From assembly GCF_000971275.1 (NCBI RefSeq), contig NZ_LAPV01000084.1:17752-81751 (forward strand): 64,000 bases of DNA. Reading direction: 5' to 3'. The first letter of the stretch is position 1. Each line of letters starts with the position of its first letter. The notes under the pieces were generated by a model. The model made no database searches, was not told the DNA's origin, and was given only the letters and a program-made list of their open reading frames with translations. The position numbers were made by a program, and so were the translations under genes. The stretch is from Devosia psychrophila. GTDB lineage: Bacteria > Pseudomonadota > Alphaproteobacteria > Rhizobiales > Devosiaceae. Below are positions 23,042 to 31,966 of the stretch, in pieces.

Positions 23042-23335
23042 ATGAAAACCCTGATCCTCAAAATCCTTGCTCCCGCCGCCCTTGCGGTGGGTATTGGGCT
23101 GGCCGGCAGCGGCGCGGCCCAGGCGCAGTCCTGCATCGACAGTTCGGCTGAAATCCAGGCGCTGATTAGCGATGGGCGGATCATGAGCCAGTATGATGCC
23201 GTCGCTGCTGCAGGCTATAGCGCAGACCAGATCCTTAATTTTCGGCTGTGCGACGATGGTGGTCGCTACGTCTGGATTGTGGGTATATTGAGCGCGGACG
23301 GGACTGCGCAAAACCTGACGATCAGCGCAGAATAG
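23042..23335 (+). CDS. Small secreted protein, FeuN-like candidate
   Basis: 97 residues starting behind AAGGTGG. Residues 1-29 are a Sec signal peptide (ILAPAALAVGIGLAGSGAAQ, cleavage near AQA). The mature 68 residues resemble half of a PepSY domain: SQYDAVAAAGYSADQILNF then GGRYVWIVGILSADGTAQNL. It contains two cysteines that could pair. It is 27 bases upstream of a PhoP/FeuP-type regulator and kinase. In Sinorhizobium a small periplasmic protein, FeuN, encoded before feuPQ restrains the kinase. A similar role is inferred from position, size and export only. Confidence 0.65.
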   Translation: MKTLILKILAPAALAVGIGLAGSGAAQAQSCIDSSAEIQALISDGRIMSQYDAVAAAGYSADQILNFRLCDDGGRYVWIVGILSADGTAQNLTISAE

Positions 23336-23362
23336 ACAAAGCCGAGTCGGCGAGGGGCCTCG

Positions 23363-24022
23363 ATGCGTATTCTGGTTGTCGAAGACGATACCAATCTCAA
23401 TCGCCAGCTCAAGGAAGCGCTGACCGACGCCGGCTATGCGGTGGACGTGGCTTTCGATGGCGAGGAGGGGCATTTCCTTGGCGACACCGAACCCTATGAT
23501 GCCATCGTGCTCGATATCGGGCTGCCGCAGATGGATGGGCTTTCGGTGCTGGAAGAGTGGCGCCGCGCCGGCAAGACCACGCCCGTGCTGCTGCTGACGG
23601 CGCGCGACCGCTGGAGTGACAAGGTGCAGGGCATCGATGGCGGCGCCGACGACTATGTCGCCAAGCCATTCCACATGGAAGAAGTGCTGGCCCGTATCCG
23701 AGCGCTGGTGCGACGTGCTGCTGGCCTTGCCTCCAATGAAATCGTCTCAGGCTCAGTGCGGCTGGATTCGCGCTCGGGAAAGGTGACGGTCGATGGTCAA
23801 TCGGTGAAGCTAACCAGCCATGAGCTGCGCCTGCTGAGCTATCTGATGCACCACAAGGGCAAAGTCATTTCGCGCACCGAGCTGACCGAGCATCTTTACG
23901 ACCAGGACTTCGACCGCGACAGCAATACGATCGAGGTGTTTGTCGGTCGCCTGCGCAAGAAGCTGCCGGACGATTGCATCCAGACTGTCCGCGGTCTCGG
24001 TTATCAGATCGCCGAGGATTGA
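23363..24022 (+). CDS. OmpR/PhoP-family response regulator (FeuP-like)
   Basis: 219 residues. Receiver domain 1-120 with the acidic pocket VVEDD, phosphoacceptor Asp51 in IVLDIGLPQMDG, threonine in LLTARD and lysine in DDYVAKPF. Winged-helix output domain from ~128: LTSHELRLLSYLMHHKGKVI, SRTELTEHLYDQDFDRDSN and EVFVGRLRKKL ending QTVRGLGYQI. Among OmpR-type regulators this reads closest to PhoP/FeuP, which control envelope and periplasmic functions. It lies between the small secreted protein and the cognate kinase, all within a few tens of bases, so one operon is likely. Confidence 0.93.
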   Translation: MRILVVEDDTNLNRQLKEALTDAGYAVDVAFDGEEGHFLGDTEPYDAIVLDIGLPQMDGLSVLEEWRRAGKTTPVLLLTARDRWSDKVQGIDGGADDYVAKPFHMEEVLARIRALVRRAAGLASNEIVSGSVRLDSRSGKVTVDGQSVKLTSHELRLLSYLMHHKGKVISRTELTEHLYDQDFDRDSNTIEVFVGRLRKKLPDDCIQTVRGLGYQIAED

Positions 24023-24025
24023 TCC

Positions 24026-25411
24026 TTGGCGGGGATGCGTAAGGGCTCTATCGCAGCCTCGCTGTTCTGGCTGTCGGCGGCCTGGCTTATCCTGGCGCTG
24101 GTGGCGACCGGGTTTCTTTTGACCGATCTCTACTCGCGGGCGCTCGATACCTCGCTGGCGGAAACCCTGGATTTTCATGTCGAGAGCCTGACCGGGGCCC
24201 TGCTGGAATCCGGCTCGCCCACCAGCGACGCGATCGCATTGACCGATCCGCGCTTTGATCGGCCACGTTCGGGCTGGTACTGGGCCATTCGTGATGCCGA
24301 TGGCACGCTGTATAATCTCTCCACCTCCGTCGTGGGCATCGACCTGCCGGTATTGATGGGCGCGGCCGACAATCGTGGCCGTCGCACCGCCGTCATGAAT
24401 GACGTCTTCGGCACGCAGATGCGGGTAGTGGAACGCACGGTGACAGTGGCGCCGAACAGTTACCAGATCGTCGTCTCCGGCAATCTCAGTGAAATTTTGG
24501 AACTGGTGGGCGATTTTCGCGGCCAGACCTTCATCGTGCTCGGCGCGGTGGGCGTGATGCTGGCCATCATGAGCGCTATCGTGGCGCGCTTTGCTATGCG
24601 TCCGATTTCCAAGCTTAGCCGGGCTATCGAAAGCGTGCGCGAGGGCGAGAGCGTGACGGTGGGCGGTACTTATCCGCGTGAAATTGCGCCGCTGGCCGAA
24701 GAGGTCAACGAGTTGCTGCGCTCCAATGCCCAGATTATCGAACGGGCTCGTAACCAGGTGGGCAATCTGGCTCATGGGCTCAAGACGCCTATCGCCGTGC
24801 TGCGCAACGAAGCTGCCACCAAGAAGGGTGCGCTGGCTGAAGTTGTGCTGAGCGAAAGCGAGAAGATGAGCACCATGGTCGCCACTTATCTCGAGCGGGC
24901 GCGGTTGGCAGCGCGCACCTCGGTGGTCGGCAAGAAGTCCGACGCGACCATGATCATGCTGCGATTGACGCGGGTGATGCGCAAAATTCACCCCGAGGTC
25001 ACCATTGCCTTCGAGCGACCTGATGCATCGTTGCCCTGGTTCCGCGGCGACGAGGCCGATCTTGAGGAAATGGCGGGTAATCTGCTCGACAACGCCTGCA
25101 AATGGTCCAAGGGGCAGGTGGGTGTGCGGCTCGATGCCGAGCGCAACGAGACGGGCACGCTGCTGCTGATCTGCATCGATGATAACGGAGCGGGCCTCAG
25201 CGACGAGGACGCGCACAAAGTGTTGCGGCGCGGTGTCAGGCTGGACGAGAAAACGCCGGGAAGCGGCTTGGGGCTCGATATCGTCAAGGAACTGGTGGAT
25301 GTTTATGGCGGAAGCCTCGAACTCAAGCGCTCGACGTTGGGCGGGCTGCTGGTCGAGCTGCGTCTACCCACATCGCGATTGAGCAGCATGGCGCGGCCCA
25401 ATGCAACCTGA
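24026..25411 (+). CDS. PhoQ/FeuQ-type sensor histidine kinase
   Basis: 461 residues from a TTG at 24026 (GAGGA seven bases upstream); an ATG at 24035 is the alternative. Two membrane segments (SLFWLSAAWLILALVATGFL, and LGAVGVMLAIMSAIVARFAM near residue 180) bracket a periplasmic sensor of about 130 residues. Then a HAMP-like linker, the phosphoacceptor box NLAHGLKTPIAVLRNEA, N box EEMAGNLLDNACKWSKGQV and G boxes ending TPGSGLGLDIVKELV. The HGLKTP variant of the H box is characteristic of the PhoQ/FeuQ group. It is the cognate partner of the regulator four bases upstream. Confidence 0.92.
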   Translation: MAGMRKGSIAASLFWLSAAWLILALVATGFLLTDLYSRALDTSLAETLDFHVESLTGALLESGSPTSDAIALTDPRFDRPRSGWYWAIRDADGTLYNLSTSVVGIDLPVLMGAADNRGRRTAVMNDVFGTQMRVVERTVTVAPNSYQIVVSGNLSEILELVGDFRGQTFIVLGAVGVMLAIMSAIVARFAMRPISKLSRAIESVREGESVTVGGTYPREIAPLAEEVNELLRSNAQIIERARNQVGNLAHGLKTPIAVLRNEAATKKGALAEVVLSESEKMSTMVATYLERARLAARTSVVGKKSDATMIMLRLTRVMRKIHPEVTIAFERPDASLPWFRGDEADLEEMAGNLLDNACKWSKGQVGVRLDAERNETGTLLLICIDDNGAGLSDEDAHKVLRRGVRLDEKTPGSGLGLDIVKELVDVYGGSLELKRSTLGGLLVELRLPTSRLSSMARPNAT

Positions 25412-25471
25412 CGCACTTTCGCCGCATTACGACAACATGAGCCACCCCATCGTCCACCGGATCGCAAACCC

Positions 25472-25948
25472 ATGAACCGCATTGCCCTTTTCGCCACCCC
25501 GCTGCTCGCTTTGACCCTGGCTGCCTGTTCCAGCACCGGTCCGACCCAGGTGGTGGCAACGGCTCCCATGGTAGCGACCCCCGTCATTGCCCGCCCGATG
25601 GTGCCGACGCCCGCGCAGACGACGCAGCAGGCTTTGCTGACGACCAGCGTTTCCAATGGTTTTGTCGATGCGGCCGCCCTGTCCGTGATGACAGCCAAGG
25701 ATTCGGCTGAAGCCAACAGCGCCCAGTTCTATGCCTTGCAGTTCGGCCGCCCCGGCGCGCCGCGACAGTGGGCAGGCGACAAGGGCACCACAGGCTCGGT
25801 AGGCGTTGGTCCCTATGTGCGCGTCAATAATCTCGATTGCCGCGATTTCACCCATACGGTGAAGGCAAACGGGCAGGACTATGTGAAAAAAGGCACCGCG
25901 TGCCGCGAGCAGAACGGCAACTGGGCCGTGGTGCAAGGCGCCGCTTAA
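25472..25948 (+). CDS. Surface-antigen-like lipoprotein
   Basis: 158 residues. Signal peptide and lipobox LAAC near residues 15-19 predict an acylated envelope protein. A Pro/Thr/Ala-rich linker (VVATAPMVATPVIARPMVP) leads to a globular C-terminal domain with VGPYVRVNNLDCRDFTHTV, DYVKKGTACREQNGNWAVV. The NLDCR...GTACR...GxW pattern is that of the 17 kDa surface antigen C-terminal domain, with two cysteines likely bonded. Envelope role inferred. It lies 60 bases after the kinase and may be co-transcribed. Confidence 0.72.
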   Translation: MNRIALFATPLLALTLAACSSTGPTQVVATAPMVATPVIARPMVPTPAQTTQQALLTTSVSNGFVDAAALSVMTAKDSAEANSAQFYALQFGRPGAPRQWAGDKGTTGSVGVGPYVRVNNLDCRDFTHTVKANGQDYVKKGTACREQNGNWAVVQGAA

Positions 25949-26031
25949 GGCGTTTCGTGATCGCAACTGGAATGGATTGTTTACTTAAGCCCGGTAGGGT
26001 TCTGCGATAGCTCTCCAATTTTTTCGTGTTG

Positions 26032-27231
26032 ATGTCACAAGCAGTCACCCAATCTGATCCATCGATGACCCGCCGGGCCGGACGCGCTGTTGTGCGACCA
26101 TTTGCGGGTATTCTGGACCTGATCCTCGTGCAGGATCCGGTGCAGTTCTCTTTTCCGGGATCGGTGGAGCGCGCTCATACCGAGGCCGTTTGGACCTGGG
26201 TGTGTCGCGATCTCGCTCCCGAACTGATCGATTCCGAACGCCTGGCCGAGGGCACATATACCGCCGCCGATCTCGAAGCGGTCATGTCGCAGGTGTTGTT
26301 GCGCATGAAGGCGGGGATCGAGGCTGCTGCTGCCGATCCGGAAAAAGACCGCCGCCTGCGCGCCACCTTGGGCAGCGCTGATGCGCGCGACGCCCTGCCG
26401 GGCATTGTGCTGGCGGTGCGCAGCCGCGCCTTGCTCGGCAAGGCGCAGGCTTTCGGCAAGGCCATCAACGCCATGACCGATGACGGCGCCATAGGCGCGG
26501 CTCTCCAGTCCATGCCATTGAAAGACCCGGCTTTGTCGGCGTTGTTGTTTCATGCCGCGCTGCCGCAGGTGTCCAATCCGACGCGTCTTGCTACGGCAAT
26601 CATCAAACTTTCCGGCAATGCCACTGAAGCAGCAGTGATCCGCATGGGCTTCACGCCGGTGATCGAGGCTATCCTGGCGCATGCGCAGAACCAGATTTTT
26701 GTGCTGCAGCCGATGGGCCCGTTTGCCGATATCGACTTGATCTGCCGCAGCCTCGACCGTTTCCACCGCCTCGTGCGTTCGCTGACCGGCTATATCGAAT
26801 TTGCCCGCGGCAGCCGCTGGGCGACGATCGTGTCGGCCGTTACCAAGCAGGTTTCCGACCGTATCGAGCCGCGCTTGCGCGACGTGGTGTCAGACATCAA
26901 CCAATCGCTGCGCAAGGGCCGCGAGGGCAGCGATCGCGTTGATGATGATCGTGTCCTGGCCGCCATCAACGGCGTATATCTGCTGGCAACGATCCGCGAA
27001 TGCCGCGACTCGCTGGCGCTGAATGCGCTGTTCGAGCAGGCCTGGAGCCAGAGCGGCGAGGCGCTGGAACTGCACCTGCAGCGCAATCTCGACCTGATCC
27101 GCCAGAATCCGTCCGATGCCAACACCGGCCTGCGGCTCGATGCGGGGATCAAGATGGCCGAAGTGCGCTTCAACCCTGAATATGCCGACACGCTACGGCG
27201 TGCTCGCGCCTCTGCCGAGCGCCGCGGCTAA
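26032..27231 (+). CDS. Unrecognised 399-residue helical protein
   Basis: About 399 residues starting at the ATG at 26032 (GTG at 26026 and ATG at 26065 are alternatives; no clear ribosome binding site). No signal peptide or strong membrane segment. It is almost entirely alpha-helical with conserved-looking stretches VERAHTEAVWTWVCRDLAPE, LFHAALPQVSNPTRLATAI, FARGSRWATIVSAVTKQVSD and NGVYLLATIRECRDSLALN. I cannot assign a family. Codon usage is typical of the window, so it is probably a real chromosomal gene. The 3' end overlaps the convergent oxidoreductase gene by 39 bases. Confidence 0.75.
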   Translation: MSQAVTQSDPSMTRRAGRAVVRPFAGILDLILVQDPVQFSFPGSVERAHTEAVWTWVCRDLAPELIDSERLAEGTYTAADLEAVMSQVLLRMKAGIEAAAADPEKDRRLRATLGSADARDALPGIVLAVRSRALLGKAQAFGKAINAMTDDGAIGAALQSMPLKDPALSALLFHAALPQVSNPTRLATAIIKLSGNATEAAVIRMGFTPVIEAILAHAQNQIFVLQPMGPFADIDLICRSLDRFHRLVRSLTGYIEFARGSRWATIVSAVTKQVSDRIEPRLRDVVSDINQSLRKGREGSDRVDDDRVLAAINGVYLLATIRECRDSLALNALFEQAWSQSGEALELHLQRNLDLIRQNPSDANTGLRLDAGIKMAEVRFNPEYADTLRRARASAERRG

Positions 27232-29223
27232 ATTCATGCCATCTTCGTAGAGCACGACCAGTTGGATCGTGAATGCGCGACCTGGCTCGCGCACGCTGGC
27301 CGTCTGGCCCTCGGTGCCTGCAACCAGGGCAATGCTGGCACCGTCGGTCAAGCGCACCACGACGCCGATGGCCATCAGAGGATCGGTTTCGTCGGGGTCA
27401 GCGTGAATCAATGCGCCCACATTGAGTACGCGCTGTTCGGTGGGCGCGACGACGAACAGCCGGGCACCATGGTAGCGGCCTTCGAGATAGGGCGACAGGA
27501 GCGGTGCTGCGCCGCCGGAGGCCGATGAAGGCTCATCGCCCGCAGCGATCCCCACCATAGCCACCCGTTCATGCGCGACGATGCCAGCACTGGCTGGGGG
27601 AATAGCGCCGAGTTGCACACCCGCCGCGACCTCCGCGATGTCTAGCGGCTGCGGCGTGTAGTCCAGCGACCAACTGGGTGGCTTAGGCGCGAACGGCAGC
27701 CACGACGGCCAGCGGGAGGGCAGGGTGCGCGGGCGGACGAGATAGCCATGCCCGCCGTCGAGATAGGCCGGATGCCCACTATCATCGGGAAGATCGCCGA
27801 TCGGCGCGGCACCATCGGGCGTTTCGTAGAGTGGATCGATCAACTGGTCCTGCAGCGGCATGCGCGGCTTGTCGAGCAGGCAATCGACGGCATCGCCGCC
27901 ACTGTCTAGGCAGGCACGGCGGCTGAACCATCCGGCGGCACTGCCGGCCAATACAATGCCAGCGGGTGCGATGCCTGGTTCGAGTCGCGACGTTGCCGCA
28001 CTCCAGCGGCCTTCGCCGCCGGCCATGTGCCAGAGCGTGAGGTCGGGCTGCCAGCCGCCGCAGGCAATCAGCCGGTCGGCGGCGATTGGTGCGTCTACCG
28101 TGGATAGACCCTCCATGGCGAGTTGCGGGGTGATGGCGACGCCGTATTCGCCGGCCGCTGGAGCCGCGTTCGCGACGACGGTGCCGGCGGCCTGGGTGAT
28201 GCCATAGGCCTTGGCGAATTCAACGAAGCGGGATTGAGGCTGCGGCCGGGCGTCGATGATGCGCTTCACCTCGATACCCGCATCCTGCGCCAGCATGGCG
28301 AGGCGATAGGCCGGGCTGCTGCTGGTGGCGACGATGGCGGTCCTGCCGGGCCAGACGCCGTAATTCTGGGCCAGCTCGAAGGCTTCAAGCGCACCGACCA
28401 CGCCGGGCAGGCGATTTCCCGCGAACACCGGTAGCCGCTCGAACGCGCCAGTGGCGAGAATGCTGCGAGGTGCAGGAATATCGAGGACGCGGCCGGTGCA
28501 AGCGCCGTTCAACAAATGCACCTGATGCAGTCGGACCATGCCGGGGCGCAGTGCGAACGCTTCGGCGGAGGTCAGCACGGTGATCTTGCTCGATGCTGCG
28601 ACAGCATTGCTGAGGCGGATGATCGACTGGTCCGGCGTTTCCTCGCCGTCCATTGTGCCGAACAGGCGAGCGTGCCCGCCTAGCTGGGGCGTTGCTTCAA
28701 TCAGCATCACGCGCAGGCCGTTTTTGGCACCGGCCACGGCCGCCGACATTCCCGCCACACCGCCGCCAATCACCACCAGATCGGCGTCTGGCCCGGGCGT
28801 GCCTGCCATGCCGAGCCATGGGCGGGTCAGCGGGTCGGGTCTGTCGAGGTCGAGGTGCAGCGAGTTTGTTTCGCGGCGCAGCAGGCGGGCGAGGGGCGAG
28901 CGGCTGAGTTGGTGGGCCAGAGTCACGTAGTCCGCGCCATCCGTGGCGGGCGTGCGATCCATCGGCAGCGCCAAGCTTGGATCTCTTGTGGTCGCAGGGA
29001 CAATGGCCGGCGCATGCCGGGTGGTGAGTGCCAAGTTTACGCCGCCGCGTTTGCCCGCGGTATCGATACCGGCGGACAGCACGGCGCTGAGTAGGGTGTC
29101 GCCCGCAAAACCGGGGATGACTCGACCGTCGAGCCGAAACTGCAATGGTTGGCTGCGGTTGATGACGCTACCTTGCAAGAGGTGTTTCGTATCGGCGCCA
29201 AGGCGTGCGGAGCGCAGCTTCAT
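27193..29223 (-). CDS. Sarcosine-oxidase-alpha-like FAD oxidoreductase
   Basis: 676 residues starting at 29223, where GGAG precedes the ATG and the start overlaps the upstream stop as ATGA. Residues ~20-85 resemble the N-terminal domain of heterotetrameric sarcosine oxidase alpha subunits (LQFRLDGRVIPGFAGDTLLS), without ferredoxin cysteines. From ~155 comes an FAD domain: DADLVVIGGGVAGMSAAVAG, QLGGHARLF, ILATGAFERLPVFAGNRLPG. The C-terminal ~200 residues end in RLFVVAPTEQRVLNVGALIH, which looks like the last barrel of an aminomethyltransferase domain. The full folate-binding domain of ~400 residues is missing. Substrate unknown; demethylation of an N-methyl compound is a guess from family. 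Confidence 0.72.
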   Translation of the reverse strand: MKLRSARLGADTKHLLQGSVINRSQPLQFRLDGRVIPGFAGDTLLSAVLSAGIDTAGKRGGVNLALTTRHAPAIVPATTRDPSLALPMDRTPATDGADYVTLAHQLSRSPLARLLRRETNSLHLDLDRPDPLTRPWLGMAGTPGPDADLVVIGGGVAGMSAAVAGAKNGLRVMLIEATPQLGGHARLFGTMDGEETPDQSIIRLSNAVAASSKITVLTSAEAFALRPGMVRLHQVHLLNGACTGRVLDIPAPRSILATGAFERLPVFAGNRLPGVVGALEAFELAQNYGVWPGRTAIVATSSSPAYRLAMLAQDAGIEVKRIIDARPQPQSRFVEFAKAYGITQAAGTVVANAAPAAGEYGVAITPQLAMEGLSTVDAPIAADRLIACGGWQPDLTLWHMAGGEGRWSAATSRLEPGIAPAGIVLAGSAAGWFSRRACLDSGGDAVDCLLDKPRMPLQDQLIDPLYETPDGAAPIGDLPDDSGHPAYLDGGHGYLVRPRTLPSRWPSWLPFAPKPPSWSLDYTPQPLDIAEVAAGVQLGAIPPASAGIVAHERVAMVGIAAGDEPSSASGGAAPLLSPYLEGRYHGARLFVVAPTEQRVLNVGALIHADPDETDPLMAIGVVVRLTDGASIALVAGTEGQTASVREPGRAFTIQLVVLYEDGMNLAAALGRGASTP

Positions 29224-30284
29224 ATGCCTGCTCCGACGTCCGCGACCCATGCGGATGCGGAGTTGCGATCGACCAGCCGGGCGGCGAACCAGCCGTTTTC
29301 GCTGAGGCTCGCGACGCCCGCGAGCCAGCGTGCAATGGCGGGTGCGAAAAATGCGCCGGTCGGACCAAATCCGGCCAGAATATCGGCGCCGACGCCACCG
29401 AGCCGCCCGACGGCTGGTGCGGCATCGCTGGTGACGACGATCTGATAGCTCGATTGACCTGCCTGTCGGAACTCGCGCCTACCACCAAGCAGCACGCCGA
29501 GCCGGACGGCGAAAGCATCCATGTTGCCCGGACCCATGGCGGTGATGCCGCGGTTGGGCTGCTGCACCAGGGTCAGCCCGCTATCGAGTTGCAGCATCAC
29601 GGGCGCAGCTATCGTCCGGGTCGGCTCGGTGAAAATCGTAGTGGTGAGCTGCCGCCGCAACAGGCTGGGCCATTGCGCGGCGGAGACGTGTTCCAACAGC
29701 GCCATATCATCGGCCAGCACGCTTTGGCCGATCTCGACGCGTTCATCGCCGGAGATCAGCTCGGCGCTGCCATCCTCACGGATGCTCAGTGTTTCGGCAG
29801 GCCCGAGGCGGCGAACCAGATGCTGTTTAAGCCAATGGTCGAGCGCTGTTTCCAGCGACGCCCGATGAAGCAACACCGCGTCGCGCAGGATGATGCCGTC
29901 GCGGCCCGGCCCAAGAGCCTGCTCTCCAATGGGTTCAGCAGCATGCCCAAATGCCAAGGCCATTTGACGGATATGGGAGAGGGCTATCTTGCCCGGCTCG
30001 TTCTCGGCAAACAGGATGGGGTCCACACGTGAGCGGGCGCTACGCCCGCCAATGCGCGAGATCAGCTTGAGCGTCTCGGCGACAAGCGGCTTCAGCATGT
30101 CCCATGTTTCGGGCCGCGTGATGGGTGCCACGGAAAGGTCAACGCCGCGCGGCAGGCGGTAGGCCGATTGGCTTTCGCCCGCAAAAATCACCGACTTTCC
30201 ATGCACCGATGCCAGCAGTCCCGCGACCAGCCGGGCAAGGGGCTTCGATCCGACAATGACGAAATCGGCGCGGGTCTGGCTCAT
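29220..30284 (-). CDS. FAD-dependent oxidoreductase (DAO-like)
   Basis: 354 residues from the ATG at 30284. It begins SQTRADFVIVGSKPLARLVA, a dinucleotide fold in which the usual GxGxxG reads GSKPLA, so FAD binding is questionable. Other family features: VSAAQWPSLLRRQLTTTIF, LTLVQQPNRGITAMGPGNMD and the C-terminal AVGRLGGVGADILAGFGPTG, AFFAPAIARWLAG, typical of D-amino-acid or sarcosine beta-type oxidases. It is the first gene of a coupled pair with the alpha-like protein. Pairing suggests a two-subunit oxidase in which both subunits have diverged. Divergently transcribed from the ccm operon. Confidence 0.7.
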   Translation of the reverse strand: MSQTRADFVIVGSKPLARLVAGLLASVHGKSVIFAGESQSAYRLPRGVDLSVAPITRPETWDMLKPLVAETLKLISRIGGRSARSRVDPILFAENEPGKIALSHIRQMALAFGHAAEPIGEQALGPGRDGIILRDAVLLHRASLETALDHWLKQHLVRRLGPAETLSIREDGSAELISGDERVEIGQSVLADDMALLEHVSAAQWPSLLRRQLTTTIFTEPTRTIAAPVMLQLDSGLTLVQQPNRGITAMGPGNMDAFAVRLGVLLGGRREFRQAGQSSYQIVVTSDAAPAVGRLGGVGADILAGFGPTGAFFAPAIARWLAGVASLSENGWFAARLVDRNSASAWVADVGAGI

Positions 30285-30407
30285 GCCCGGCGAGGTGCCT
30301 GTGGCAATGCGTCCAGCCCACGATCTCGTGTTTTGATGGTTTTTCGCCGCATTGGGCTTATAGATGGCAAAATCTTTCCGCATGCCGGCGTCAAGCGTCC
30401 AGGGCCC

Positions 30408-31493
30408 ATGTTTTTCTGGTTCATCGCCATAGCCATCACCGCCATTGCCTGCACCGCACTTTTCTACGCGGCGGGCCGGCGTGTGGTCAACGTAGACGTC
30501 CCTGAAATGGACGATGCCAACAGCCATTTTCGCCTTGTACTGGCTGGGATCGACGCCGATCTGGCTGCGGGTAAGTTGGGCGAGGTCGAAGCGCAGGCCG
30601 CCAAGGGTGAACTGGCGCGGGAAATGCTCCGTCTTAAGGCCGAACCAAGGCACGTCGTGGCCAGTGCAAAGGGCTTGGGACAGGCGCCTTTGTTGGCCGG
30701 TCTGGTAGGCATCGCAGCGGTAACGCTTGGCCTCTACGCCGTGCTTGGCAGCCCTGACCTGCCCAGCCAGCCGCTGGCCGGTCGGCCCGAAGCGGTGTCC
30801 CAGTCGATCGATCTCGAAGACGCCATTGCGCGCATCGAAAGCCAGCTCACCGACAATCCGGATGACCTGCGCGGCTGGACCGTGATTGCGCCGGCCTATC
30901 TCGAACTGGCGCGCTACGCGGACGCTGCCCGCGCCTATCGCCGGATCATCGAACTCAGCGCACCGACTGCCGATTTGCAGACCAGCCTCGCCGAGGCGCT
31001 GATGCTGGCGTCGAATGGCGCCGGCTCGCCCGAGGCCGTGGAGCTGCTGCGCGCCGCAGCCGCATCCGAGCCGACCCATGTTCTTTCGCGGCTTTATATC
31101 GCCGCCGAGCTGACGCGCGCCGAGGACTATCCGGCGGCGGTGACTGCCTGGCAGGACGCGCTTGCCCTGTCCAAGGGCGGCGAGCCTTGGCTGATTACGG
31201 CGCAGCAGGGCCTTGCCGTGGCACAGAATGGTGGCGTGGCACCCGCCAATGATGGCGAAGCCGAGATGATCGGCCAGATGGTCACCGGCCTTGCCAACCG
31301 TCTCTCGGCCGATGGCGGCACTGTCGAGGAATGGACGCAACTGGTGCGGGCCTATCTGGTGCTGGGCGATACCGATAGCGCCCAGGCCGCCTATGACGAT
31401 GCCGTCGCCGCCTATCCGCAGGCCTTTGACCGCGGCGACCTCGATACGCTGGCGCTTGGCGCCGGCCTGACGCTGAATGGAGCACAGCCATGA
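30408..31493 (+). CDS. ccmI: Cytochrome c maturation protein CcmI
   Basis: 361 residues from the ATG at 30408; the frame is open upstream but the first helix MFFWFIAIAITAIACTALFY is the correct N-terminus. A second membrane segment lies near residues 102-120 (GLVGIAAVTLGLYAVLG). Between them is a cytoplasmic leucine-zipper-like stretch, and after them a periplasmic TPR region (LRGWTVIAPAYLELARYADA, EEWTQLVRAYLVLGDTDSAQ). CcmI presents apocytochrome c to the haem ligase CcmF-CcmH. First gene of the operon; overlaps ccmE by ATGA. Called CycH in rhizobia. Confidence 0.9.
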   Translation: MFFWFIAIAITAIACTALFYAAGRRVVNVDVPEMDDANSHFRLVLAGIDADLAAGKLGEVEAQAAKGELAREMLRLKAEPRHVVASAKGLGQAPLLAGLVGIAAVTLGLYAVLGSPDLPSQPLAGRPEAVSQSIDLEDAIARIESQLTDNPDDLRGWTVIAPAYLELARYADAARAYRRIIELSAPTADLQTSLAEALMLASNGAGSPEAVELLRAAAASEPTHVLSRLYIAAELTRAEDYPAAVTAWQDALALSKGGEPWLITAQQGLAVAQNGGVAPANDGEAEMIGQMVTGLANRLSADGGTVEEWTQLVRAYLVLGDTDSAQAAYDDAVAAYPQAFDRGDLDTLALGAGLTLNGAQP

Positions 31494-31966
31494 CCATGCC
31501 CGCCGCCATCCGAAAGAAAAGCTGGTCGCGCAAGCAGAAGCGGCTGGCGACCATTGCCGCGCTCGGCGTAGTGCTGGCGCTGGCGACGACATTGGTGCTG
31601 GTAGCTTTGCGCGACCAGATCGTGTTCTTCTATTCACCGTCGGACGTGATTGCGCGGCAGGTCGAGGCGGGGACTCCGATCCGGCTGGGTGGGTTGGTCA
31701 AGGACGGCAGCTGGACCCGCGACGGACAAGAGAACCATTTCATCGTGACCGACAATGCCAGTGACATCGTGGCAAGCTACACCGGCATCCTGCCCGACCT
31801 GTTCCGCGAGGGGCAGGGCGTTGTCGCAGAGGGCAGCATGGGTGATGACGGCAGCTTCATCGCCAGCAACGTGCTCGCCAAGCATGACGAGAACTACATT
31901 CCCAAGGAAGTTGTCGATGCGCTGAAGGCCAGCGGCGAATGGCGCCCGGAGACGGCGACACCGTGA
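31490..31966 (+). CDS. ccmE: Haem chaperone CcmE
   Basis: 158 residues: one N-terminal membrane anchor (TIAALGVVLALATTLVLVAL) and a periplasmic OB-fold. Signature stretches are FFYSPSDV, IRLGGLVKDGSW, VSY-like IVASYTGILPDLFREGQGVV and EGSMGDDGSFIASNVLAKHD. The haem-binding histidine is His132 with the partner tyrosine Tyr136 (HDENY). It receives haem from CcmC/CcmD and passes it to CcmF. Stop overlaps the ccmF GTG as GTGA. CcmA-D genes are not in the window, so the system is split, as is usual in rhizobia. Confidence 0.96.
   Translation: MTMPAAIRKKSWSRKQKRLATIAALGVVLALATTLVLVALRDQIVFFYSPSDVIARQVEAGTPIRLGGLVKDGSWTRDGQENHFIVTDNASDIVASYTGILPDLFREGQGVVAEGSMGDDGSFIASNVLAKHDENYIPKEVVDALKASGEWRPETATP

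Noticed and set aside
23810..25216. 468-codon open frame antisense to the FeuQ-like kinase
   Set aside because: Covers the kinase H, N and G boxes on the other strand; no independent coding evidence.
30168..30407. N-terminal extension of ccmI
   Set aside because: Residues before MFFWF show no family similarity and would hide the first membrane helix; the region is better read as a divergent promoter.
29220..31637. 805-codon minus-strand frame containing the DAO-like oxidoreductase
   Set aside because: Only the part after the ATG at 30284 is protein-like; the upstream 450 codons are antisense to ccmI.
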